Assembly (NCBI GenBank): GCA_041660925.1
Contig: JBAZVI010000009.1
Span: forward strand, 1 to 64,000
From: Elusimicrobiota bacterium
GTDB lineage: Bacteria > Elusimicrobiota > Elusimicrobia > UBA1565
DNA length: 64,000 nt
Reading direction: 5' to 3'
In this document: in pieces, positions 24,966 through 34,470 of the stretch
Numbering within the stretch: the stretch's first letter is position 1
Layout: each line of letters begins with the position of its first letter
Notes under the pieces: model-generated
What the model was told of the DNA's origin: nothing
The model's database searches: none
Seen by the model: only the letters and a program-made list of their open reading frames with translations
Translations under genes and position numbers: made by a program

Positions 24966-27900
24966 GGGATCAGCACCTTGCGCACGCTCTGCAGAGGCGT
25001 GCGCTCGCCGCGGGTCGGATCCTCGCGGATGAGCAGGAAATAGACGCCGGGGGCGACCGTCCTCCCCGCGTTATTGGTCTTCGTCCAGGCGAAATCGACG
25101 TAGGTGTCGGAGGCCTGCGCGCCGAACTCGCGGTTGAAGACGTACTCTCCGGCGAGGTTGTAGATGCGGATGGAGACCTTCGCCTCGACCGGCACGTAGA
25201 TATGGAGGTTGGCGGCCGAGCCGCGCACGGGGTTCGGGTAGACGATGCTGTTGTTCTCGAAATCCCCCGCGGGGTCGGCCGAGCCGCTGCGCACGACCGG
25301 GACCTCGGCGATGATGAGGTCCTCGGCGAGCGAGGCGCCCACCCGGACGTTCCCGCTGATGCCGTCGATGGCGGCGAGGTCGGTCGAGGCGACGATCTTG
25401 AAGAGATAGTTCCCGTCGGGGACGATGGTGAGCTTCTCGTCGGTCCCGTCCCAGATGTCCGAGATCTCGGTGCGCGCCGGACGGACGCCGACGATGCGCT
25501 TGACGAGGCTCTGGCTCTCGGGCGGGAAGGGGTTGCCGTTGCGGTCGAAGGAGGTCCCCGGCTTGTAGATCTTGATGACCGCCTTCATCGTCTCGGAGAC
25601 CTGGTAGGCGATGAGGGCCGAGCCGGCGTCGGGCCGCAGGGGGCTGACGGCGACGTCGTAGACGCGCAGCGGGTTGACGGAGATCGTCTGCTGCGAGGTC
25701 GAGCCCGAGGAGAGGACCGAGGCGAGGTCCTCGGCGATGGCCTGGACGGTGTAGAAGCCCGGCGTGACGAAGTTGCCGGCGTCGTCGCGGGCGTCCCAGA
25801 ACTCGCGGTTGAGGATGTTCGCGTCGCGCACCTGCCCCGAGATGAGGGTGCGGATGATCATGGGCGCGGCCGAGGTCGTGAGGATCTGGATGGTCACCGA
25901 CGACTGGCGCGTCAGCGAGTATTCGACCTGATACGGCGGCAGGGCGATGGTCTGGCTCGAGTTGAAGAGGGTGGGGATGGTCGGCGTGACGTTGAAGATC
26001 GGGAACACGATCGAGCCGCGCGCCACGGTCACGTTGCCGAGGATCTGGTCGGTCGCGAAGTAGCGCGGGGTCGTCGTCGACTGCGCCGCGAGGATGAAGA
26101 CGTAGTTCCCGTCGGGCACGAAGAGTCCGTTGCGGTCGCGGCCGTCCCAGAACTCGGTGATCTTCAGGCGTCCCGGCCGCATGCCCTTGATCGTGATGAT
26201 CGGGGACACCGGCACGCCTCCGTTGGTGACCTGCCCGCAGGCGCCTCCGGGCTCGATGACGCCGCAGGGCGGCCAGAGCGTCGTGGAGCCGGTGACGATG
26301 GTGCCGGGCGGATAGAGGCTCCACGCCGTCAGCATCGGCTGCGAGAGCTGGTAGCTCAGCGTGACGACGTCGGTCGCGCCGGTGAGGAGAGGGGTGTTGA
26401 AGACGTCCGCGATGCGGAAGAGGTTCACCGGGAAGAGCGCCGTCGTCGTCGACACTTTCGACGGGAAGAAGGGGTCGGCGGCCGTCAGCTGGGCGAGGTA
26501 GGTGCCGGAGGTGATCCACATCCCCGCGTCGTTGATGGGGATGATCCAGCGCTCGCGGTTGAGGAAGTTCGCGGGACGCTGCTCGTTGCTGACGAGGGTC
26601 TTGATCAGGTTGACCCCGGTGGCGTCGAAGATCTTCAGCGAGACGACGGCGTCGCGCGAGAGGGTGTAGCTGAAGGTGAAGGGGTCGAGCCCCGCCACCG
26701 ACGGAGAGGAGCCGATGACGGTCGTGGCGGGTCCGACCTGGCTGATCGTCACCAGGCCGCGGGTGATGGCGAGGAAGCCGCTCTTCGCGTTGGTCGACCA
26801 GATGCGCTTGTCGTTGTTGTTGCCGAGGAAAGCGAAGCCGTTCTGCGAAGGCATCGCGGCGTAGACGACGAAGACGTAGTCGCCGTCGGGCAGGATGTTC
26901 CCCGCCTGGTCGCGGCCGTCCCAGATCGTGAGCACGGAGCGCCGGTAGTCCTTCTGCTCCTCCATGTGCCGCAGCACCGGGGCGGCGACGGCGTTGAGCC
27001 GCGCGTTGAAGTTCTTCGGCGAGTTCCCGCCCTGATCCTGGCAGGTGGCGTTGATGCCGTTGAGCGGGGAGTCGTTGCAGCCCGCGATGGCGGAGAACTG
27101 GGTCCCCGGAGGGAAGATGTCCACGTAGACGACCGCCGGCTCGGTGATCTGGTAGCTGAGCACGGCCAGGGAGGTGGACTGGTCGGTGAGCGGCTGCACG
27201 CGCAGATCGGTCACCTGCAGGGTGTCCAGCGCGACCTGGCGGGTCACCGGAATGCTCAGGTCCCAGCCGTACTGGTCCCACGACCAGGCCTGCAGGGTCG
27301 CCAGATAGACGCCGGGGGGCGCGAGGTCCCCGTTGTCCCAGCGCCCGTTCCAGGAGTCCCCGTTCTGCAGGGTCCCGGAGGGCGTCCCCTCTCCCACGCG
27401 CGGGATGGCGGGCACGACCGAGCGGACGACCGGGCTGACGGTGCCGGCCGTATTATGGATAGTGAGGTACATCGTGGCGTCCTTGGAGAGCCGGTAGGTG
27501 ATGTTGTAGGGCTCCGCGGCGACGCCGGTGAGGTCGCCGACCACGGTCGGGGTCGTGCGGACCACGTGGAGGTTGACGACGTCCACGGTGATGGGCCGCT
27601 GGTCGACGTAGGTCCCGTCGCCGTCCTGGGTCGCGCCCGAGGGGTAGGCGCGGGTCATGGTGATGTTGATGTTGCCGGCGGTCGGGCTCGTCTGGTTCGT
27701 CGCCACCGTCGCGCGGAAGCCGAACTGCCCGTTGGTCTTGCCGAACTCGCCGAGGATGTTGTAGGAGCCCTCCCACATCACGCAGGTCGGCGGGAGCAGG
27801 GCGGGAGAGGTGTCCGAGTTCGAGCCGGCCGGGATGATGCCGGGGTTGTCCACGAAGAAGGTGCGCAGGGGCGGCGCCGACTGGGTGTCGAGCGGGTTCG

Positions 27901-28309
27901 TCGCGCTGCCGAACTTGAAGATCTCGAAGTTGATGTAGTCGAGCGCGATGTCGGCCGACCCCGACTGGTCGTTGGCCCAGCCGATGGAGGCGCAGAGGAA
28001 TACCTCGGAGTTGCAGATGTTCGCCGTCGTGACGCCCGCGGGCTTGGCCGCGCCGTTGCAGGTCGCGGTGGGCGTCTGGTCGAACTCGATGTGCGGCTCA
28101 TTCGAGATGTTGCCGTTGCCCGGGGCCATGTTCGCCGGCGGCGCGCTGCAGGTGAAGCGGCCCTGGCCGTCGATGCTGACGTTGGCGGGGTTGCAGACGT
28201 AGAGGCGGTTGATGAAGACCTGCTGCGCCGACGCCGGCGCCGCCCGCACGACGAGCAGGGCGGCCGCAAGGCCGGAAAGGAGCGTAGCGCGCGCGAGTGC
28301 GTTCTTCAT
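24962..28309 (-). CDS. Large secreted protein made of FlgD-like Ig repeats
   Basis: 1115 residues. Signal peptide (1-28, ending ASAQ), then a Cys-containing N-terminal domain and a tandem array of FlgD-type Ig repeats. Two kinds alternate: units with WDGRD-G-PDGNYVF (about 460, 730, 980) and units with LNRE-W-D-AG-TPGFY (about 600, 840). The last 90 residues (YPNPVRG...VSIRIYNLAGE...APGVYFLLIRED) look like the FlgD/T9SS type A C-terminal domain. It is probably displayed on the surface, coupled with the PorV-like barrel that overlaps its stop. The 28310-28510 gap before it is AT-richer but shows no clear ribosome site. Confidence 0.85.
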   Translation of the reverse strand: MKNALARATLLSGLAAALLVVRAAPASAQQVFINRLYVCNPANVSIDGQGRFTCSAPPANMAPGNGNISNEPHIEFDQTPTATCNGAAKPAGVTTANICNSEVFLCASIGWANDQSGSADIALDYINFEIFKFGSATNPLDTQSAPPLRTFFVDNPGIIPAGSNSDTSPALLPPTCVMWEGSYNILGEFGKTNGQFGFRATVATNQTSPTAGNINITMTRAYPSGATQDGDGTYVDQRPITVDVVNLHVVRTTPTVVGDLTGVAAEPYNITYRLSKDATMYLTIHNTAGTVSPVVRSVVPAIPRVGEGTPSGTLQNGDSWNGRWDNGDLAPPGVYLATLQAWSWDQYGWDLSIPVTRQVALDTLQVTDLRVQPLTDQSTSLAVLSYQITEPAVVYVDIFPPGTQFSAIAGCNDSPLNGINATCQDQGGNSPKNFNARLNAVAAPVLRHMEEQKDYRRSVLTIWDGRDQAGNILPDGDYVFVVYAAMPSQNGFAFLGNNNDKRIWSTNAKSGFLAITRGLVTISQVGPATTVIGSSPSVAGLDPFTFSYTLSRDAVVSLKIFDATGVNLIKTLVSNEQRPANFLNRERWIIPINDAGMWITSGTYLAQLTAADPFFPSKVSTTTALFPVNLFRIADVFNTPLLTGATDVVTLSYQLSQPMLTAWSLYPPGTIVTGSTTLWPPCGVIEPGGACGQVTNGGVPVSPIITIKGMRPGRLKITEFWDGRDRNGLFVPDGNYVFILAAQSTTTPRYFATDQILGNVTVARGSIVFPIFNVTPTIPTLFNSSQTIALPPYQVEYSLTRQSSVTIQILTTSAAPMIIRTLISGQVRDANILNREFWDARDDAGNFVTPGFYTVQAIAEDLASVLSSGSTSQQTISVNPLRVYDVAVSPLRPDAGSALIAYQVSETMKAVIKIYKPGTSFDRNGNPFPPESQSLVKRIVGVRPARTEISDIWDGTDEKLTIVPDGNYLFKIVASTDLAAIDGISGNVRVGASLAEDLIIAEVPVVRSGSADPAGDFENNSIVYPNPVRGSAANLHIYVPVEAKVSIRIYNLAGEYVFNREFGAQASDTYVDFAWTKTNNAGRTVAPGVYFLLIREDPTRGERTPLQSVRKVLIP

Positions 28310-28510
28310 GCAGGTGTCATGGCCGTACGTGGAGAGTTTAACGCTCCGGCTTTGCTGATTTGTTAATGGGCGGTTAAGAAATTGTTACGCGAGGTGGGCC
28401 CGCCCGTTTCCGCGGGCGTCCGGCTCGGCCCCTAGAGGTTAGCAAGGACGGGGGGTCTGGTCGCGGGCCTTTCGACGGAGCCATGGGATGGGCCCATAGC
28501 CCCCCCTCGT

Positions 28511-30334
28511 TCACCGACGGATGACGAAGCGGCGCAGCGTCGCGGCGGCCTGACCGGGCGCCGCGGGCGAGAGGCCCCAGAGCTCGAGCTGCCGGCGCCC
28601 CCCCTCCCCGGAGGAGAGCATCAGCGAGAGGCCCTGCAGGGGCGCGGCGAGCGGCGCGGACTTCACGAGCTTGAGCTCGTGTCCCTCCGTCTTCAGCACG
28701 ACGAGGCGGCGGCCCTTGGCGTCGTAGACCCAGAGCTCTCCGCCCTGCCAGGCCATCGCGCCCGGCACGAGTTCGGGGTCCGCGCGGTACTGTTCGGCGG
28801 CCGCATCGCCGCCCTCGCCGAGGTGACGGTAGAAGACGCGGGTGACGGCGTCGTAGGACCAGAGGTTCTTCCCGTCGTGCGCGACGGCGGTCGGCGCCGG
28901 CCCGGGCGTGGGCCAGACGACGCGGACGTCGGAGGGACGCCCGATCGCGTGGCGGACGACGCGGCTCTGCGCGGAGTCGATCGAGTAGAGGCCGTCCCCC
29001 GAGAGCGCGAGCGCGACGGGGTGATAGGTCCCGGCGGGAGCGGCCCGCATGCGCTCGAGGCCGCGCGCGGGGTCGGCGGGGTCGAGGAGGGTGAACTCCC
29101 CGGCCCAGTCGCAGACCCACAGCAGCGAGCCGTCGTAGGACATCCCGGTCGGAGAGGCGACGGGGAGCGCGACCGACGAGATCGGAGTCACGACGAGGCG
29201 CCCCCACCAGCGGACGGCGGGCACGAGCGCGGCGCCGAGCAGCACCGCGGCGAGCCCCGCGAGGACCGGACGCCAGGGACGGGAAGGGGCGACGCGGGTG
29301 ACGGCGGAGGCCGCCGGCGGGGGCGGCGCGGGCGGGGCGGCGGCGGGCCGCTCGGCGGCGGAGCGCAGCAGCCCGGCGACGCGCTCGCCGGCCTCGGAGG
29401 ACTTGCGCAGGGCCTCGGCCATCTGCGTGGCGTACTGCGTCTCGCGGCCCTCGGCGTCCTGCATCTGCGCGTGCCAGGTCTCGCGCTCCTTGCGCAGCTT
29501 CTCCTCCCAGGAGGAGAACTCCTGGCGCTGCGCTTCCCAAGTCGAACGCTCGCGGTCCCAGAGCTCCTGCCACTGCTTGCGCTCCTCCTGCCAGAGGTTC
29601 TGCATCTGATTGAGCCGGTCCTCGGCCTCGCGCACCTTCGCGATCGCGGCCTCGCGCTCCTTCTCGGCCGTCTCGCGGTCGTGGCGCTCCTGGAGCAGCT
29701 GGGCGAGGGTCTTCTCGACGGCGCCCTTCGCGGCCTTGAGGTCCTCGACCGCCTTGCGCCCGGCGGCCGACTCCGTGCCCGCGCACCGCGAGGCGCGCTC
29801 GGCCGCGGAGCGCAGCTCCTGGAGGTCGAGCAGGTACTGCTGCTCGCGCTCGGACCACTGCCGTTCGAGCTCGCGCCAGCGGCCGGCCTCGGCGGCGAGC
29901 CGGGCGTTGGCCTGTTCGGCGAGCGCGCGCAGGGAGCTCTCCTCGAGGCGGAAGCGCTCGTCCTGGGCCTTGAGCCCCTTCTGCGCCTGCTCGAGGCGGG
30001 CGGCCATCTCCAGGGTCTGCTGGTAGACGACCGCGTCCTCGCGCTGGGACTTGCGGCGCAGGCCGGCGAGCTCCTGCTCGGCGGCCGCGTGACGGGCGCG
30101 CAGGTCCGAGAGCGTGGCGTCCTTGGTCTCCAGCAGCCGGCGGAACTCCTCGAGCTGGGCGCGGTGCTGGCGCTTCATCCAGGCCATCGTCTCGGCCGTC
30201 GCCTCGCTCGTGATGGAGGGCGCGTCGCTGGGGATGGGAGGACCGAAAACAGGGGACGCCGGCGCGCCGGGCATGCCCGAAGTCACGCGCGACCAGAGTC
30301 CGTCCAGCTCTTTCTGCAGCTCGTCCGGATTCAT
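28511..30334 (-). CDS. Coiled-coil protein with one membrane segment and a C-terminal propeller-like domain
   Basis: 607 residues. Disordered N-terminus (1-45), long coiled coil (about 50-340; Glu/Arg/Gln heptads), a Pro-rich hinge, one membrane segment (about 365-385) and a C-terminal domain of short beta repeats (SPTGMSYDGSLLWVCDWAGE, YHPVALALSGDGLYSIDSAQ, AMAWQGGELWVYDAKGRR) like an SMP-30/NHL-type propeller. Topology predicts the coiled coil in the cytoplasm and the propeller outside. Function is not recognised. A perfect TATAAT is 8 nt before the ATG. Confidence 0.75.
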   Translation of the reverse strand: MNPDELQKELDGLWSRVTSGMPGAPASPVFGPPIPSDAPSITSEATAETMAWMKRQHRAQLEEFRRLLETKDATLSDLRARHAAAEQELAGLRRKSQREDAVVYQQTLEMAARLEQAQKGLKAQDERFRLEESSLRALAEQANARLAAEAGRWRELERQWSEREQQYLLDLQELRSAAERASRCAGTESAAGRKAVEDLKAAKGAVEKTLAQLLQERHDRETAEKEREAAIAKVREAEDRLNQMQNLWQEERKQWQELWDRERSTWEAQRQEFSSWEEKLRKERETWHAQMQDAEGRETQYATQMAEALRKSSEAGERVAGLLRSAAERPAAAPPAPPPPAASAVTRVAPSRPWRPVLAGLAAVLLGAALVPAVRWWGRLVVTPISSVALPVASPTGMSYDGSLLWVCDWAGEFTLLDPADPARGLERMRAAPAGTYHPVALALSGDGLYSIDSAQSRVVRHAIGRPSDVRVVWPTPGPAPTAVAHDGKNLWSYDAVTRVFYRHLGEGGDAAAEQYRADPELVPGAMAWQGGELWVYDAKGRRLVVLKTEGHELKLVKSAPLAAPLQGLSLMLSSGEGGRRQLELWGLSPAAPGQAAATLRRFVIRR

Positions 30335-30342
30335 CCTGTGCG

Positions 30343-30348
30343 ATTATA
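30343..30348 (-). promoter_or_regulatory. TATAAT box 8 nt before the start codon
   Basis: A perfect -10 hexamer on the minus strand lies so near the ATG at 30334 that transcription would begin at or within about 2-3 nt of the codon. No good -35 box is visible. AGG just before the ATG could help if the mRNA is slightly longer. Confidence 0.5.
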
Positions 30349-30438
30349 CCGGGACTGCCGCGGTTTTCTATTACGGATTTGTTTAAGCGCCGGTCCCGGT
30401 CGGGCTTGGGGAAGCAGGGACTCCGGGGAATCCCGGGC

Positions 30439-31818
30439 CTATCGCCGCTGAAGTCTCTGGAGCTCCTGGTTGGCCTCGCCGAGGTCCACCCCGGTGCCCT
30501 TGAACTCGTTGAGGATGCGCTTGAGGCGCTCGCTCAGCACGAGCTCCGAGGCGCCCTGGAGCTTGAGGTCCTGGTAGGCGTGCCAGTCGTCGGTGAAGCG
30601 CAGCTGGTGGTTGGCGCGGCGCATGCGCTCCTGGTCGGCCTGCATCTTCTCGAAGTTGCGCTGGGCCTCGCGGCGGCGCTCCTCGAGTTCGCGGAGCCTG
30701 ATCTCGCGCTCGAGGGTCCGCGCCTTGTTCTCCGCCTCGCCGCGGCCGGCGGTCTCCGAGGAGAGCTGCTTGCGCACGAGGTCCATCTCGTCGCGCAGGG
30801 AGCGCAGCTCCTCGGCGAGCTTCCACTGCTTGACCTCGGCGGACTCCAGGGCCTTGGCGAGGTCGCGGCGGTAGCCGATCTCGGACTTGAGCAGGGCCTC
30901 ATACTCGTTCTCGGGGTTCCAGGTCCCGAAGCGGTAGCTGAGGCTCACCGCGTGGCTCCAGCGCGAGCCGTTGGAGAGCGGGATGCGCAGCGCGTAGTCC
31001 ACGCGTGCGCCCAGGCGCCGCCAGCCGGCGCCGAGGCTCCAGGAGCGCGCCAGCCCGCCGATCGTCAGGCCCGAGCGCGCGGCGAAGGAGCCGTAGCCGG
31101 CCGTGCTCCAGCCGCACTCCGTGCCGAGCGACGAGGAGTAGGAGGTGCGCCGTTCGTAGGAGGGCTCGCGGGCCGTCAGGTCGAGCAGGACCTTGTAGCG
31201 GCGCATCTGCTGGGCGAAGCCGAACTTCGTGATGAAGGGCGCGCGGTCCGGGACCCCGGGAAGGTCCATGCGGGGCCCGTTGACGTTGAGCATCGAAAGG
31301 CCGAGCGCCTTGTCGTCGCTCAGCTTGAGGTAGGTTCCGAGGTCGAAGGCCGCGCGCATGATCGCGCCGCCCGGCTCGCGCCCGGCATGACCGAGGCCCT
31401 TGAGCGCGAAGCCCGCGTCGAGCGTCGCCGCGCCGATCTCGCGCCAGTTGCGCGTGCCGTAAGCGATCGAGGCCGAGCGGTCGAGCGCCCTGCGGCCCAC
31501 CGCGTCGTGGGTCCAGAAGACGCCGAGCGCCCCGTCGGCCGAGGGCCTCAGCGGGATGCCGAAGCCGAAGGCCATGCCGTCGATGTCGGCGGGAGCGGCG
31601 GCCGCGTTGTAGAGACGGCGGGAACCGAGCTCGACCTCGGAGCGCTCGAGGCGTCCGAGCGTCGCGGGGTTGGCCGCGGCCCCCTGCAGGTCGTCGGCGA
31701 GGGCGGCCGAGGCGTCGCCCATGCCCATCGTGCGGGCCCCGAAGCCGATGTCCTCATAGGCGGCCCGGGCCGGGAGCGCGAACAGGATGAGCGCGGCGGT
31801 CGCGGCGAGATTCCTCAT
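30439..31818 (-). CDS. PorV-like barrel with a C-terminal coiled coil
   Basis: 459 residues. Signal peptide (1-19), then the PorV-like opening YEDIGFGARTMGMGDASAAL, ADDLQGAAANPATLGRLER, and barrel strands to about residue 315. A long charged coiled coil (about 320-455) follows, which is unusual for the family and could cross the periplasm or bind other envelope parts. It is the last gene of the FtsX-EnvC to tsaD operon, overlapping the GGDEF gene (ATGA). Confidence 0.78.
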   Translation of the reverse strand: MRNLAATAALILFALPARAAYEDIGFGARTMGMGDASAALADDLQGAAANPATLGRLERSEVELGSRRLYNAAAAPADIDGMAFGFGIPLRPSADGALGVFWTHDAVGRRALDRSASIAYGTRNWREIGAATLDAGFALKGLGHAGREPGGAIMRAAFDLGTYLKLSDDKALGLSMLNVNGPRMDLPGVPDRAPFITKFGFAQQMRRYKVLLDLTAREPSYERRTSYSSSLGTECGWSTAGYGSFAARSGLTIGGLARSWSLGAGWRRLGARVDYALRIPLSNGSRWSHAVSLSYRFGTWNPENEYEALLKSEIGYRRDLAKALESAEVKQWKLAEELRSLRDEMDLVRKQLSSETAGRGEAENKARTLEREIRLRELEERRREAQRNFEKMQADQERMRRANHQLRFTDDWHAYQDLKLQGASELVLSERLKRILNEFKGTGVDLGEANQELQRLQRR

Positions 31819-33302
31819 GGTTGTGCTCCCTTCGCGGCTTCGACGCGGCGGCGGCTGGTGAGCCCGTCGCGCCCCTTGGATTTGACCCAGTAGAGCGCCT
31901 CGTCGGCCCGCCTCAGGAGCTCCTCCGGGGTGCGCCCGTCGTCGGGGTAGCAGGCGATGCCGATGCTCGCCGTGACCGCGAGCGCGCCCGTCTTCGAGAA
32001 CTCGACGGGGATGCGCAGGCGGCGGATCTGTTCGAGCAGGCGCGACATGATGGCCAGCGCGTCCTCCTCCTTGGTCTGGGGGAGGAGCACGAGGATCTCG
32101 TCGCCGCCGTAGCGCGCCGGGAAGTCGAGCTTGCGCAGGTTGCGCAGGATGACCCCTCCCACGGCCTGCAGGACGGCGTCGCCGATCTGGTGACCGTAGG
32201 TGTCGTTGACGGGCTTGAAATGGTCCACGTCCATGATGGCCAGCGCGAGCCCGTGACCGAAACGCTCGGCGCGGTAGAGCTCTTCCTGGAGGCGCTGATC
32301 GAAGAAGCGCCGCACGGGCAGCCCGGTGAGCGAGTCGTGCAGGGAGAGCGCCTGCACCTCCTCGAAGAGGCGCGCGTTGTCCACGGCGAGGGCGATCTGC
32401 CCGGCGAAGGAGCCGAGCAGCGCCGCGTCGACGGCGCCGATCGGCTGCTGGGAAAGGAGGTTGTCGGCGATGAGGAGCCCCGTCTTCTGCCCCTGGACGA
32501 CGAGCGGCAGGCCGAGGATGCGGTCCTCGTGCTGCTCCATGAGCGCGTCGCCCCCGTCGCCGTTGAGGGCGCGCACGAGCCGGTGCTCGGAGGCGAGCGG
32601 GACCTCCTCCTCGCGCAGGGTGAGCACGCGGCCCCGCACGTCCACGCTCAGCTCGCCGCGCAAAACGCGCGCCTGCCGGTCCACGAGGTAGAGTCGCACG
32701 CGGTCGAAGCCGAAGAGGCGCGCGACGCCCTGGAGGATGACGCGCAGGCCGTCCTCCACCCGCATCGAGCCCGCGAAGACCGCCGAGACCTCGTTCATCG
32801 CCTTCAGACGCGCGAGGCGCTCCGCGGACTGCTCGTCGGTGAGGGCCTGGTGGAGGTTCTGGGCGAGCTCCTCGGCGAGCAGCGAGGCGAACTCGCGCTC
32901 GCGCGGGGTGAACGGATGGCCGGAGAGCCGCTCGAGGCGCAGCACCGCGCCCGCGCCGGGCCGGGAGCCCTCCCAGCGCAGCGGGACGTAGAGGACGGGG
33001 TGCGGGGAGGCGAAGGCCAGGTGGCGCCGCTCCCCCTCGGCCAGCCGCCAGAGCGGCGCGGCGTCGTCGAGGTGGATCTCCTCGTCGACCTCGATCCAGC
33101 GTCCGCGGTCGAGGCAGAACTCGAGCCGCAGGGTGCGCTCCCCCCCTGAGCAGCTGAACGCGCAGAGGCGGTCGACGGGCAGCTGGCGGATGATCAGGCC
33201 GAGCGCGTGGACCATGAGGTCCTCGGAACCGGAGAACGGCCGGTTGAGGGCCTTGTGGAAGAGGTAGAGCGCCTGGTTCACCTGCGGGAGCCGTTCACGC
33301 AT
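31815..33302 (-). CDS. GAF-containing GGDEF protein (diguanylate cyclase)
   Basis: 495 residues. Two GAF-like regions (about 15-155 and 165-310) precede a GGDEF domain (about 325-485). The domain has LHDSLTGLPVRRFFDQRL, the metal-binding IMDVDHFKPVNDTYGHQIGD and the active-site YGGDEI (about 398-403). Ile replaces the usual Phe, a tolerated change. It should make cyclic di-GMP in response to a ligand of the GAF domains. There is no membrane segment. It overlaps the solute-binding-like gene by 8 bp. The operon links it to cell-envelope work. Confidence 0.9.
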   Translation of the reverse strand: MRERLPQVNQALYLFHKALNRPFSGSEDLMVHALGLIIRQLPVDRLCAFSCSGGERTLRLEFCLDRGRWIEVDEEIHLDDAAPLWRLAEGERRHLAFASPHPVLYVPLRWEGSRPGAGAVLRLERLSGHPFTPREREFASLLAEELAQNLHQALTDEQSAERLARLKAMNEVSAVFAGSMRVEDGLRVILQGVARLFGFDRVRLYLVDRQARVLRGELSVDVRGRVLTLREEEVPLASEHRLVRALNGDGGDALMEQHEDRILGLPLVVQGQKTGLLIADNLLSQQPIGAVDAALLGSFAGQIALAVDNARLFEEVQALSLHDSLTGLPVRRFFDQRLQEELYRAERFGHGLALAIMDVDHFKPVNDTYGHQIGDAVLQAVGGVILRNLRKLDFPARYGGDEILVLLPQTKEEDALAIMSRLLEQIRRLRIPVEFSKTGALAVTASIGIACYPDDGRTPEELLRRADEALYWVKSKGRDGLTSRRRVEAAKGAQP

Positions 33303-34470
33303 AGAGCGAAAGGACCGTGTCCATCTCCGAAGCGGCGTGCGCGAGCATGTTCTTCAGACCGTCGTGCGAGAAGCCGCCGGCGGCGACGGTGCGCAGCATG
33401 CGTCCGAGCGAGCGCTCCAGCATGCGCCCGAGCGTCCCCGAGAGCGGGAGGTTCGGCATCGTGCGCGCCGCGGCCAGCGAGGTCCGGAAGGCCTCCGCGC
33501 AGGGACCGGCGCCCTCGAGGGCCGCCGCGAGGTCCGCGCTCCGCGCCGGCAGCGCGGCGATGTCGCGCGCGTAGTCCGCGGCCGCCTCGCCGCAGAGGAA
33601 GCGGAGCAGACGCACGGCCTCCTCGGGGTGCGCGCAGCCGTCGAGCACCGCCAGGTGGCGGGCGGCGAGCAGCGTGGCGGCGGGGAAGGCGCTGGCCCCC
33701 ACCGGCGGCGCTCCGCGCCGCAGGGACCGGCAGGCGAAGAGGCGGGAGGAGAGCTCGAGCGCGCAGGTCCCCTCGCGCAGCCCCGCGGTCGGGAGCCCCG
33801 CGGGCCCGTGCAGCGGGATCCAGCGCTCCGCGAAGAGCTCGAAGTAATCGAGCATGCCCCGGAAGGCCTCGTCGCTCCCGAAGGACGTGCGCTTGCCGTC
33901 GGGCGAGAAGAACTCGCCGCCGCGCGACCAGACGAAGGGCGCCACGTGCCGCCAGCGCGCGACCCCGCGGGAGCCGGGATTGGCGAGCGGATGGGGCCGG
34001 CCCGGCTTCGCCAGCCGCCGGCAGGCCTCGCGCAGGCCCTCGGCGCCGCCGAAGCTCTCCGGGCGCACGCCCGCGCGCGCGAGGAGGTCCTCGCGATGGT
34101 AGAGCACCGAGGTCTCCATCCACCAGGGCAGCGAGAAGACGCCGCCGCTCCCCGGAGGCGAGGAGTGCTCGCGCAGCGGAGGGTGGAACTCGTCGAGAGA
34201 GGGGACCTCCTTGGAGAGGTCGGAGAGCAGGCCGAAGCGGGCGAGTTCGGCGGTCCACTGCGAGGGGAGCGCGACGACGTCGGGACGCGGCTGCAGGTCC
34301 GGGTTCTTGACGAGGCGCAGCAGGTGGCTCCACATCGACGCGGCGGTGCGCACCGCGAACTCCACGCGGGCGCCGGGGCAGACGCGCGCGAAGGCCGCCA
34401 GCCGCGGTTCGAGCGCGGCGGGCGTCTCGTAGCCGGAGTCGGGGAGCAGCCAGAAGCGGAGGACTTTCAC
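33295..34470 (-). CDS. Family 1 extracellular-solute-binding-like protein without a signal peptide
   Basis: 391 residues. It has the fold markers of sugar ABC transporter binding proteins (PDVVALPSQWTAELARFGLL, SKEVPSLDEFHPPLREHS, SLPWWMETSVLYHREDLLAR, GGEFFSPDGKRTSFGSDEAF). The N-terminus (MKVLRFWLLPDSGYETPAAL) begins inside the mature fold, with no signal peptide or lipobox. The start is GTG overlapping the tsaD stop (GTGA). No permease or ATPase gene is adjacent. It may be cytoplasmic and act as a ligand sensor, perhaps for the GAF-GGDEF protein beside it. Confidence 0.8.
   Translation of the reverse strand: MKVLRFWLLPDSGYETPAALEPRLAAFARVCPGARVEFAVRTAASMWSHLLRLVKNPDLQPRPDVVALPSQWTAELARFGLLSDLSKEVPSLDEFHPPLREHSSPPGSGGVFSLPWWMETSVLYHREDLLARAGVRPESFGGAEGLREACRRLAKPGRPHPLANPGSRGVARWRHVAPFVWSRGGEFFSPDGKRTSFGSDEAFRGMLDYFELFAERWIPLHGPAGLPTAGLREGTCALELSSRLFACRSLRRGAPPVGASAFPAATLLAARHLAVLDGCAHPEEAVRLLRFLCGEAAADYARDIAALPARSADLAAALEGAGPCAEAFRTSLAAARTMPNLPLSGTLGRMLERSLGRMLRTVAAGGFSHDGLKNMLAHAASEMDTVLSLYA

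Noticed and set aside
25202..28366. A 1054-codon plus-strand frame
   Set aside because: It mirrors the FlgD-repeat gene and shows only antisense composition.
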